Positions 22,315-32,900 of a stretch of DNA of 64,000 nucleotides are shown here, one piece after another (position 1 is the first letter of the stretch; every line of letters starts with the position of its first letter). Below the pieces are notes generated by a model, which saw only the letters and a list, made by a program, of their open reading frames with translations, was not told where the DNA came from and searched no databases. The DNA lies in assembly GCA_010094045.1 (NCBI GenBank), contig ML986646.1:183167-247166 (forward strand), in the 5' to 3' direction. The stretch is from Lojkania enalia. Lineage: Eukaryota; Ascomycota; Dothideomycetes; Pleosporales. The position numbers and the translations under genes are program-made.

Positions 22315-23187
22315 CTACACATACTCAACCCACAGCCCGCCGATATCATCCCTGCCAATATCGATCCTCTCCCTCTGCCCCTTGGACTTTGCCTCTTTGA
22401 TCCTCGCAGCGAGAACCACATTCCCAAACCAATACCCCTTCTCCCTCACCCTCGTCTTCTCATCCTCATCTCTGGGTGTGTAGATATTGATCGAAGGATA
22501 ATATTCAATACCCAGGCCCTCAGCACTAACAACTCGCCCAGCATTAAACCCCTTACCCTCTACTTCACTATTTCCAGTATCTAAATCCCTCGCTCCCCCA
22601 AAGATCGGTGTATACTGTGAAACGAGAGTATCCAAGGCTTGCTTATCCTTCACAAGCACACAAATCTCAAGGACGCCCAGGACCCCGGATGGATGTGCAG
22701 TCTTCTCCGCATCGAGAGGAACGCGGAGGGTCCGGGGCGTAATATCATGGCAGAAAAACGGTACCTTTCCTCTAACACTTTGTCCGCCGTCTTCTCCTTT
22801 TGGGAATGTAACGCTCCATTTTACTTCCTGGCCGTCTGGCCGCATTCTGGCGCCGTTTATCGGCTGCTGGTATCTATCTTTTAGCTTCTCGTAGTTGGAG
22901 GAGGGCGAGGTCGAAGTTGTTAGGCACCAGTCTATCCAGCCTTTTCGATTAGGGTCGGGGCCCCACCAGTGCGACGCAATCAGCGATGCGTCTTTGGGGA
23001 GGAAGCTTATGAGTTCAATGTAGCAGCCGTCGGCGAGTATGATTAGAGTGTTGGATGTGAGGCCATCGGCGTGCGTACCGCCGGGGGTGAGGGTGAAATT
23101 GTTGGAGATGGAGGAGGGGACTAGAGGAGTGTTGGTGGGAGAGCAGGGGAGGAAGAGGATTAGGTGGTCGAGAGCGGGTTGTGCCAT
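22315..23187 (-). CDS. Glyoxalase-like domain protein
   Basis: A single-exon frame of 290 residues from the ATG at 23187. An upstream in-frame ATG at 23274 would add 29 residues, but the MAQPALDHL start matches the family N-terminus. The protein has the glyoxalase-like (vicinal oxygen chelate) pattern: an LDHLIL first strand with a metal-type His, the GGTHADGLTSN stretch, CYIELISF with a Glu, and a second half beginning near GVLGVLEI. Fungal proteins of this type (glyoxalase_3-like) are about 280-300 residues and have no firmly known substrate. It is convergent with the sirtuin, with 177 bp between the stops. Its C-terminus ends in WVEYV and shows no sign of truncation. Confidence 0.85.
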   Translation of the reverse strand: MAQPALDHLILFLPCSPTNTPLVPSSISNNFTLTPGGTHADGLTSNTLIILADGCYIELISFLPKDASLIASHWWGPDPNRKGWIDWCLTTSTSPSSNYEKLKDRYQQPINGARMRPDGQEVKWSVTFPKGEDGGQSVRGKVPFFCHDITPRTLRVPLDAEKTAHPSGVLGVLEICVLVKDKQALDTLVSQYTPIFGGARDLDTGNSEVEGKGFNAGRVVSAEGLGIEYYPSINIYTPRDEDEKTRVREKGYWFGNVVLAARIKEAKSKGQRERIDIGRDDIGGLWVEYV

Positions 23188-24557
23188 AGTGAGGTTTAGC
23201 TTGATTGCCGTTGTTCTCGTAGGTTGGTACTGTAGTTCTTGCAGGTATTGGAGGTTGGTTCGAATTTGATGCAATAATTATTATGTATTATTTAGATCTG
23301 GATACTGGGAACTGTTAGGATTTAGGTATGTCTCAATATAGGAATGAATGTAATGAGCCTCGGAAATGAACTCTTAAGAGACTTTACATAGAATTGGGAC
23401 GGTAAGTCATAGTAGTTTAGAAAATCACTTGAAAGGCGAGAGGCACGAGGTGTCAAAGGACATTTTTATTTGAAATACAGGACCAGATATCAATCTTGAT
23501 GCATGAGACTTAATATCTTGTAGATTTCCATACATATGGAATTAGATCAATTGAGAGAATTGCTGGGTTAAAATTCGTTAATGCTCGACAGTTACAGCGG
23601 TAAAATCAAACATTGAAAAAAAAAAAAAAAAAAAAATTTTTAAGAGCATGAATAATAAAAGCGTACTAAATGGTAGTTGAGCGCGGCATCGGAGGGGAGA
23701 AGGCTCCGCTCTCGGGGAGCAAATCTAAAAGGAGGATTTTCTTAAAGCAGCGACGCCTCTGTTGAAGGGAATTCTCCGGAAGATCCGTGGGCGAAGATCA
23801 TCAAGATTGGTTGAAGAAGAGTCGTTGGAGCCTACTCCGGATCAGTTCCAAAGAGGGGCTCATCACGTGAAATGGCGTATTTAGATCCTCATCAGAGGCA
23901 TTTCTCACCGGATAGAATATTACCGCCGCCCTTTTGAACGCTCATTTGTAAAAGCGAAGAGGGTCTCGTTTTCTCATCCCGAGCTCTCAGTTTTCAGCAT
24001 TGTGTTTATGCATGCTGCCGTCTTTGGGGAACTTCCTATGGGGTATTATTAGACTAATCGTAACTTTGTCGTCATCTAGGCTAGATAAGTCTACAAGCAT
24101 GGACGAAAAGCATGAGGCGTATTGCAGTGAGTCATAGACACGAGGCTGCTATATCATCAAGGGGAGGAAGTATTTAAAGCTGTGCGGCGCTAATCATTCC
24201 TTTTTTTTTTTTTTTTTTTTCATTCATATGCACCTGTCTTATTCTATGTTCTCTAGAAAAAAATCGTTGAAATGTCTTCCTCTCTTGGTTGTAATCTATG
24301 TAGAGACTATTGATTCGTTAGAATAGAAGAGAATGCCTATAAAGAATACGTGAGTACTTAGGAAACCCCGACAGTGTCAAGAATCCTATATATTTTCAGC
24401 CAGGCTCTACTTCAGCCTATCCCGTATTGAAGTTGGTCGGATGTGATGCGCTGTGGTGGACCACTCCCCCATCTCTATCGTGACAATGGAACTATCTTAA
24501 TGCTTAGCTTTTACCAGCCCTTGTAAGTGGACTATTAATACGTATTTGACTTAGTTC
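23188..24557. other. Repeat-rich spacer, left part of island
   Basis: No gene is supported. The stretch includes a 21-nt A run (23616-23636), a 20-nt T run (24201-24220) and a GC-richer block at about 23680-23990 without a usable frame. It is the start of a repeat island running to about 29.9 kb. Confidence 0.45.
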
Positions 24558-24703
24558 TGTAAAGTATCGGGGGAGACGAGGAGGAAAGACCGTGTTGATT
24601 CATATCTATAGAGGATCAGGGCTATTTATACTGTCTGTCATAGGTATCACATGATATCAGGGCTAATCCGTAATAAGGATCGTGCGATACATATAACCTT
24701 ACA
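24558..24703 (-). repeat. Solo LTR (146 bp) with perfect 5-bp target duplication
   Basis: The element starts TGTAA and ends TTACA on the plus strand and is flanked by the direct 5-bp duplication AGTTC (24553-24557 and 24704-24708). Read on the minus strand it contains a TATAAATAG box, as a U3 promoter would. A diverged inverted sibling lies at 677-797. There is no retroelement body on either side, so it is best seen as a solo LTR or a TRIM-type remnant. Confidence 0.8.
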
Positions 24704-24708
24704 AGTTC

Positions 24709-25154
24709 CATTCCTGACCTTTTCAAGGTGCTTCTAGCGTAAAAGCTTGCTCAAAACCAGAGTGGCTAGTAGGATGCTGTCCACGTTTTGGCAAACCGTA
24801 TTGGTTACTTTATCGAAATCCTACAGGCGATATATTTAAACTTGAGCTAAGATATAAAGAATTAAATATTCCGTGGGTCCTATACTAGTATAAGAGAGTT
24901 TTTATATAGCTTAACTGGAGATATTCAGCAGATGCCACCAAAGGGACCGAGAGGAGGATTATAACTACAAATCTTCAATCTCTCAAACTTGCTCCGTTAT
25001 TTCCGGAATATTAGAAGGTTATCTGGTATAAGATTGCCCTTCACATTAGTATGAGCACGTCTAACAAGCTCGTTTGGCTATCCCCTACTTTAATTGCACT
25101 CTACTCTATATATTCCAAGCTATCAATTCGTTTGCAATCACAGTTGGTGTTAAT
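24709..25154. other. AT-rich spacer between LTRs
   Basis: A degraded open stretch near 24785-24880 on the plus strand reads with ordinary residues (around GKPYWLLYRNPTGD) but is broken by stops. It may be an old coding relic, but I do not recognise it. Confidence 0.3.
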
Positions 25155-25357
25155 TGTTATGGGGATTTTGGCTAGTCTGCCAAGCTGTATCAGATATCGA
25201 CGTACGATATCACGGTCGATATCACGCCGGATATCACGCTGGATATCAGCTGATATACCCCTTTTTCATGCGCATAAATACGGCCCGCTGGCCATCCTCA
25301 ATCAACTAGTTCAGCTCCTCATCTCCCTCCCTGAGATAAGATTCGCCTCTCACCACA
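25155..25357 (+). repeat. Solo LTR, decayed copy of the 27191-27394 element
   Basis: This 203-bp copy aligns end to end with 27191-27394. Hand alignment shows about 10 differences, all transitions, plus one 1-bp indel. It begins TGT and ends CACCACA, flanked by TTAAT on the left and GTAAT on the right (four of five identical). It carries the same GATATC repeat block. Confidence 0.8.
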
Positions 25358-27190
25358 GTAATTAGCCGACTATTACCAGGAGCAGAATTACCTTAGCTAT
25401 ACTCTATTATTGGATTGCTACAGCGATTCTACTAAGCAATACAGTGAGATGTTTGCTAACTAGAGATCTCTAAAAAATGATAGAGGAGAATGTTTAGACA
25501 AAATACGGACGGACCCTTAAAAATATCTAGAACTGGATGAAATCGACAAATGAACGGGAAACCATTAATGTGGATTTCAAGCTCGAGAACTTCGGGGGGC
25601 CGTTATTATAGCAGTCCGTAATAGAGACACAAAGGTAGGCAAAAAACATGCTAGAGAGAACAATCTTTGTTTGCCATATAATGTAACGATGCGAAGAAAT
25701 CGTTCCACGAAAAGCTTCACATGCAACCTTATCCCAAAGCTTTTCGCTTATCTTATCCTACCCCCGGCTCCGCCCCTTTTCCCATCCGTATATAGTTGCA
25801 CACTCCCTCATAAGTAGCTCGGTAGTTTTTCTATATCCTTTCGTACAAGGCCTATAGGTGTCAATGGAATTCTCAGGTCCCTGAACCCCCACGCACTCCC
25901 ATATGCCTCTGAGTGGATTCGTGCCGCATTCGGACCCATTGTCTTGCCTGCGCCGTTACATATAAGACAGTGGACCGAGGAAAGCTGAGCTACTGCCTTG
26001 TCACGTCAGCGATTATTCTGGTACTCTCAATGACGGTAAAGAGCATCACACTCTTGTACCTCTTGCTTATAAGTTTAAATTGCCATTTCCCCCTTATTAG
26101 TATTACTTTTGCCTACATTTTTTACCCAATAGTAGCATCTATATTTAGCTCCACTGAGCGGACAAATAGGTGGAAGGATCCAGTTCTTGCAACATGCAAA
26201 TTAGTTCTCGTCACTCTTTCAGCCTGTGGATTGTTTAGTGCCTACGTATGCTGGTCTAGAATCTAAAATATGGAAGCTGAGGATATGATAATTTATTTAA
26301 CGATAAAACTTTTACAGGCTTTGCAAGGAAACGGTTTACAGTAACACTTGTTGTTTGTCTTGTCTCTTAGCTCCTTTTATTTTAGTCGATGAGGTGCGTT
26401 GTTTAACATCGAGGGGCTAGGTAATAGATCTGTAATATGAAGATAGAAGTATATAGATAATACAATATCCTTTTGAATTTCATTTATATTGTTTACAGAA
26501 TCGTGTCAGGACTACCTGGAAAGGATATTCAGCATATTTTGTCTAAAACTGAAGACTTCTACACTGCAAAACAATTCGTAGGTCTAGGCGGCACAAAGGG
26601 CTAGAAATAGATCTTTTTGATGATTCGATAAAGAAAATACTTCGCCTACTATCGCTTAGTATATGTCCGGGGACCATCGCGTGTAACCTTGTCTCGCACT
26701 CCTAGATAATTTTAAACTTTCTAGAATGGACGCCTAGCTATATGTAGTTTGGAGCAATCTAGAGTAAGGATTAGTGAAGATGATATCTAGATTCAAATCC
26801 CAGATAGACTGGGACTGGCTGACAATATTGATATACTTGACGAAGAGTTCAGTTGCTGAACGCGGACATTCAGAGAAGATTGCCATTATCAATTCTCATC
26901 GGCAAATCCACCATCGCGAGCTCTTGTCAGCCCAAGCAATCAACTGTCTCTCAGAGAAACTATCAATTAACTTGCAGAAGAAGGCAATAATCAAGCGTTC
27001 TCTAAACGAGTGTCCGCCATGGTCTTAAATAGTTTATATAATCGATAGGACGGTCAAATCATCTTCCAAGGAAGAGAAAGGCTTGATTCGCCCTAACTAG
27101 GCGTTTTCCTTACATACTTAAAAGCATTCCAGCCTCACAATTGACAAGGGCCCTGAGCTTGCGAAGATTCAACTGTCAATAGATTTGTAT
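25358..27190. other. AT-rich interval between two solo LTRs
   Basis: This 1.8-kb stretch holds only short frames. It is not the body of one retroelement, since each flanking LTR has its own target duplication. A frame at 25913-26266 is hydrophobic with cysteines but shows no recognised family. A coding-like relic at 26774-27028 is listed separately. Confidence 0.4.
26774..27028 (+). pseudogene. Possible N-terminal fragment of an AMP-binding enzyme
   Basis: The 84-codon frame contains a stretch around residues 33-62 (AERGHSEKIAIINSHRQ and onward) that resembles the N-terminus of adenylate-forming enzymes, where a hydrophobic AIID/AIIN strand is followed by a Tyr/His-x-x-x-Leu helix. Nothing after it carries the AMP-binding P-loop or later motifs, so any gene is long dead. 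The resemblance is weak and could be chance. Confidence 0.2.
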
Positions 27191-27394
27191 TGTCATGGGG
27201 ATTTTCGGCTAGTCTGCCGAGCTGTATCAGATATCGGCGTACGATATCACGGTCGATATCACGCCGGATATCACGCTGGATATCAGCCGATATACCCCTT
27301 TTTCATGTACATAAATATGGCCCGCTGGCCATCTTCAATCAACCAGTTCAGCTCCTCATCTCCCTCCCTGAGACAAGATTCGCCTCTCACCACA
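27191..27394 (+). repeat. Solo LTR (204 bp) with perfect 5-bp target duplication
   Basis: The element begins TGTCATGGGG and ends CACCACA, with TGTAT directly repeated on both sides (27186-27190 and 27395-27399). Inside, a block at about 27230-27290 has five GATATC cores spaced 12-13 bp apart. A TATA-like CATAAATATGG lies downstream of them. No internal retroelement domain is attached, so recombination probably left a solo LTR. Confidence 0.88.
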
Positions 27395-27782
27395 TGTATT
27401 ACTGCTTCAAGATGACCGCAGACTTTATCATGCAAGTTGCAGCTTCATTTACTACAATTAAGACGAGATGACTAAATGGAAACTTGAGGCACGCTTCTTG
27501 AAACTTCAGAGGCTTCCACTAGCATACATACTCAATCAGATGGTAACATTTAGCAAAGCTACGCAGGTTCCCAAGATAAGTACCGATGAGTCTCATACCC
27601 TGTATGCAACAGAAGCAGATCTCATATGAGATTGACGTGACAATACAATATACTAGAGACGTTCGTCAAAGTTGGTGAGAGTTATCTTTATTACTAAATG
27701 AGTCAAATGCAGACCACGCGTCGTATTCATAGACTACTGCAATATTAAGTCAATCAACTGCCCTGCTTTTGATATTCGAAGA

Positions 27783-28759
27783 TTAGTTGTAGAAAGAGAA
27801 CGTATAGCAGGCGACTAGACTAGAAGGAACACTATGGCAGCCGCCATAGCAACTGTCAATATGGCAGTCTCTTAACTGCCTATCATACCCGGATGTCTGG
27901 TATCTACACTTTTGTACCAGTCCAGCCACATTTGGCCACGATTGACTTTCACTTTGAGTTTCGTTAAGCATGCGCGCTGCGACTTGACTTGCCACAGTAT
28001 CATTCACTGTTCAAGCGCAGCTCTGTGTGAGTAGTGGAACAAGCCTGAGGACGGCCCATGTTTCATTTTCTTTATCTGCAAATAGTTTAACACCCCCCTC
28101 TCTATTCCAATGGGCCCAACAGGAGTGGTGCAAGGACCCACAGCTACAATATCAGGGACTTTGCCGTTCTCACGGCCAAGGCTGAAACGGATGACCCCGC
28201 TAAAGTAGATATCGAAGTCGCGATCCTGCGGCACATAGCCTGTCTCATCACAGCTATAGTGGATACCAAAACTATATCGGAGAAGGAAGTCTTTAATGGT
28301 GGTGCTAATCAACTCAAGAGACCGGCGCGATGGTGAGGATATCATCAAGGGGTGAGCTTCCTTCTACTTCATTACTGCTCCAGGTGGGGAAGGCCGAAAG
28401 GCACCCCATTTTTTTTGGGAGTTGAATAGATAGCGACGTCCCAGCGCTAATAAATAGAGTATGGCTTCGTAGCGGAGCCATTATGCTAGGCAGAAATAAC
28501 CTGTAAAGGGTTTACGGGCTTGTAAACAGTGTTCTTCGGAAAGACTAGGTCGAACTAAACTATGGTCAGCAGCTTCGAGGCCAATAGCAGAGTCAACGCG
28601 CTGAGGAGGCACAGCAGGATTTGTTAATATTGAAGTCGAGATTTGGAAGGAGGTCGTGATAGAACGGGTCTGGCCAGAAGGGGTTGGAGTGTCAAAAGAA
28701 CCGTACGAGGTTAGACAGAGTAGGCGAGAACCTTTCCTTAAGTACATAAATGAGTCCAT
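27783..28759 (-). other. Cluster of minus-strand frames, unassigned
   Basis: Three consecutive minus-strand frames occur: 28481-28759 (92 codons), 28004-28348 (114 codons) and 27783-28007 (74 codons, overlapping the previous stop by 4 bp). They have mixed composition; the last has five cysteines in its C-terminal half. They might be exons of one diverged gene or pieces of a pseudogene. I recognise no family and could not fix splice sites with confidence. Confidence 0.2.
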
Positions 28760-29904
28760 CTGCTATCTTAAATTAGGGCACGAAAGAATATTAATGGAGG
28801 AAGATTCTCGGCGGTATGATCCATTTAAGATATTTAATTAATTATTGCACTGGTACAATATTCTTCCTACTGGCCTTAACAGGTCGGCAGAAGCCTATCT
28901 AGTCCATGTTAGCTGTTCTGTAATGTCTATAGACACTTATAAACAAGTATACATGGGAGCCCTCATATTCTGATGCAATGCCCCGATTAGGCCGCACACA
29001 ATGTGCCTCAAGATTTCATGGATGGAATTGTTGGCTCAACAAGACGACCTTACAAGGCATATTTGATGTCTGGATAAAAGTCGGTGGAGAAGGCCAAGTA
29101 AGCTTAGTGACTAACGAGCATATCCTGTCCCGTTGTTGTACAGTACTTTTCAAGCATGTTAGTGTATATATTATCTTGGTCGTGAGTGGGAAGATAGTTG
29201 AAGCAGACTTTGAATATCCTTACTGTTGTCCCGGGCTTCGCGAATCAATCCATTGCTGTTCGCGTCATTAGATAAGTATGTTGTTGCGGCGTGGATGTCT
29301 TGGCAGATCGGGTATGAACTCTCCGAGTCCCCGAGTCCTGATTTACCCCCGTTCACTTATCCACCCAAGGTGATTCGACAAGAAAATAGCCCTAGGTGCC
29401 GCTGCCCGCGGAATCCTTTTCACATATGCACTATTCGAATTCTGAGGGGTTTTGTGGATCGATCGGGGCATTGCTTCCATGGTCGCTACCTCGCTCTTAG
29501 AAATATCCGACCGCTTGCCTTTGAACGGGTCTTGGCAGTATTAAATCGGTGCATTGACCGTCTATGACATCAACACTTCGCAAAAGCTTAACACTGCTAT
29601 CATGACATGTATTATTCCTGAAGATGGGGTGAGCGTGTTGACTCCTCACTTTTATTTTCACATTTATTCATATGCTCCGAGAATTGGCGTGAGACACCTG
29701 AGAAATTTCATCCAAATCCGTCACCGACACCAGGGTCCACAAAGACAGTCAAAAAGAGTGACATCGAGGGGGCCATTGTCCGCTTATCAAGTGGTTTGGA
29801 ATATCCTCCTTGTGACGGCACGTTATTTCATCAGGTAACATCGTTGTCGACCAAGTAACTGAATTGGAGCTAAACAGCCCTACAGAGGGGCTTGATTCGC
29901 CGCG
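28760..29904. other. Upstream region of the ABC transporter
   Basis: About 1.1 kb without a supported gene. Frames at 28978-29271 and 29226-29567 lack recognisable motifs. A palindromic CCGCGG, the core of the yeast pleiotropic drug response element, lies at 29406-29411. Confidence 0.4.
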
Positions 29905-32900
29905 ATGGCTTCAAGCTCCGATCCACCGACTCCGTCCATTGATGAGCTGCCAGGCGGTTGGCTAGAAACGCCCGCCGAATCAACAAGACAAAAGTCATAT
30001 ACTGGCTCGAACCAGCAATTAATCCATGCGGTACTTGGCGAATCATCAAACCGGGGTGACGGACCTGCCGACGTCGACACTGAGCTCGATTATACTGGCC
30101 CTAAGGGCAATGAAACCACGACACCTCGTTATCAGGGATCTGGACAAATCTCGTCATCTAGCGATAACACTGCCGTTCCATCATCTAATGAGAAGGATAA
30201 ACCCGTAGAAGATGGCTTCTTGGAACAGCATGAAGACACTCGTTGCGAATCTGCCGAGAGCGAGGATGAAGAAAAGTGGGAGGAAGGGGGTTTTGCCGCT
30301 ATCAAGCCTGCCTCTTTGAAGGCTCGAAGGCCTCACCTACAAAAAAGCGATTCAACTTCAATGACCGAGGATGATCTGTTCCGAAGTCTCTCGAGACGCA
30401 GAACAGGCAACCTCAGCCGATCCAGTACCGCAACAACTGCTTCAGGTACAGATGAAGAGCAGGAAGAGATAAACAAGCTATTGTCCAGAATGTTTGGTCG
30501 GACACGACAAGCAGCTTCCGAAGAGGAGAAGACCAGACATGTCGGGTTGATATTCAAACACCTGACTGTGAAAGGTATGGGTGTCGGTGCCGCTCTGCAA
30601 CCCTCTGTCGGAGATATTTTTCTTGGTCTCCCTCGCTTTATCAAAAACTTAGTCACTAAAGGTCCGCGCCAAGCTGCCGGCAAGCCACCAATCAGGACAA
30701 TTGTTGAGGACTTCTCAGGCTGTGTCAAGCCCGGTGAGATGCTACTTGTTCTTGGCAGACCGGGAGCTGGCTGCTCAACGTTCCTCAAAGTGATAGGTAA
30801 CCAGAGATTTGGCTACGAAGATATTTTGGGGCACGTTACATATGGCGGGACAGATGCAAAAGAGATGGCTAAGAAATACCGAAGCGAAGTACTATACAAT
30901 CCTGAAGACGATCTACATTATGCTACACTGAAGGTCAAAGATACGCTCAAGTTCGCTCTCAAGACTCGGACGCCTGGCAAGGATTCAAGAAAAGCAGGGG
31001 AGTCCAGAAGCGACTACGTGAATGAATTCTTACGCGTAGTCTCCAAGCTTTTCTGGATCGAACACACCATGGGTACTAAAGTCGGAAATGAATATGTGCG
31101 TGGTGTCTCTGGAGGCGAGAAGAAGCGTGTTAGCATTGCCGAAGCAATGATAACGAAGGCCTCCGTTCAATCTTGGGATAATTCCACTAGAGGTCTTGAC
31201 GCTAGTACTGCCTTGGAATACGTGCAAAGTCTGCGCAGCCTCACGAATATGGCTCACACTTCGACCTCTGTCGCGCTGTACCAAGCGGGTCAGTCTTTAT
31301 ACGAGCTTTTCGACAAGGTCTTGTTGATAGATGAGGGCCGCTGTTGCTATTTTGGTCCTGCGGACAATGCTGTAGACTATTTTAAGAGTTTAGGATTTGT
31401 TCAGCCAGAACGTTGGACTACTGCCGACTTTTTAACATCGGTGACGGACGAGCATGAGCGTCATGTCAAAGATGGCTGGGAAAATCGAATTCCCAGATCT
31501 TCTGCGCAATTTGCGCAATCATTTTCCGAGAGCGAACAATACCAGGACAATCTGGTAGAAATTGAGGAATTCGAGAACGAAACGAAACGAATGATGGAAG
31601 AACGCCAGGCTCTCATGACAAAGTCTACTAAGAAGAAAAACTTCACCATTCCGTTCTACAAGCAAGTCGCTGCTTGCACGAAACGCCAATTCTTAGTAAT
31701 GATTGGCGATAAGCAATCATTAGTAGGGAAATGGGGCGGCATTTTGTTTCAAGCACTCATCGTCGGATCTCTCTTCTACAACCTCCCAAGTACAGCCGAA
31801 GGAGTTTTCACTCGCGGTGGTGTCATCTTCTTTATGCTTCTCTTCAATGCTCTTCTCGCACTCGCTGAACTTACCGCTACTTTTGAGAGCCGACCTATCC
31901 TTCTCAAACATAAAAGTTTCTCGTTCTACCGACCTTCTGCATACGCTATTGCTCAGGCCGTTGTCGACGTGCCATTGGTTTTCATACAAGTTCTCATATT
32001 CAACGTTGTGGTCTACTTCATGGCAAACTTACAAAGAACGGCGTCGCAATTCTTCATTTCTTTGTTGATCCTATGGCTCTTGACGATGACGATGTATGCC
32101 TTCTTTAGGGCCATAGGAGCGTTGGTTAGCTCTCTGGACGTGGCTACTCGGATTACTGGCGTCGCCATCCAAGCGCTCGTTGTTTATACTGGGTATCTTA
32201 TTCCGCCAAACAAGATGCACCCATGGTTCTCCTGGCTCAGGTGGATAAACCCTGTTCAATATGGCTTCGAGGCTCTCATGTCGAACGAATTCCATAATCT
32301 CCAGATCCAATGTGTCCCGCCATATATTGTACCACAAGTGCCAAATGCGAGTCCTCAGTATCAGTCTTGTGCTATTCAAGGCTCCACTCCTGGCTCGCTC
32401 ACCGTTAGCGGAGCAAATTATATTTCGACCGCATACCAGTATTCTAGGTCGCACCTCTGGCGGAACTTTGGTTTCATCTGTGCATTCTTCGCATTCTTCG
32501 TCTTCCTTACGGCTCTCGGAATGGAGCTACAAAAGCCCAACAAGGGAGGAGGAGCTGTTACAATCTACAAGCGTGGTCAGGTACCTAAGACTGTTGAGAA
32601 ATCCATGGAGCTCAAATCTCAGCCTACGGACGTAGAGACGGGTCAAACTCACGCAGCTGGCCCTGGATATCCAATGGACAAGTCTAAGGAGGGCCTCGAC
32701 AAGGCTGCCGAGGGTGTCGCTAAGAACGAGACAATCTTTACATGGCAGGATGTTAATTATACCATTCCATATGAAAAGGGCGAACGACAGCTACTTCAAG
32801 ATGTCCAGGGCTACGTAAAGCCTGGAAGGCTTACAGCACTCATGGGCGCATCAGGAGCAGGGAAGACAACGCTGTTGAACACTTTAGCCCAGCGGATCAA

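Noticed and set aside
25155..27394. A single 2.2-kb LTR retrotransposon with two LTRs
   Set aside because: Each LTR has its own flanking target duplication, outer flanks do not match, and the interior lacks gag, protease or reverse-transcriptase readings.
32071..32454. Minus-strand frame opposite the ABC transporter
   Set aside because: It lies fully inside the first transmembrane domain coding region of the transporter and has no independent motif.
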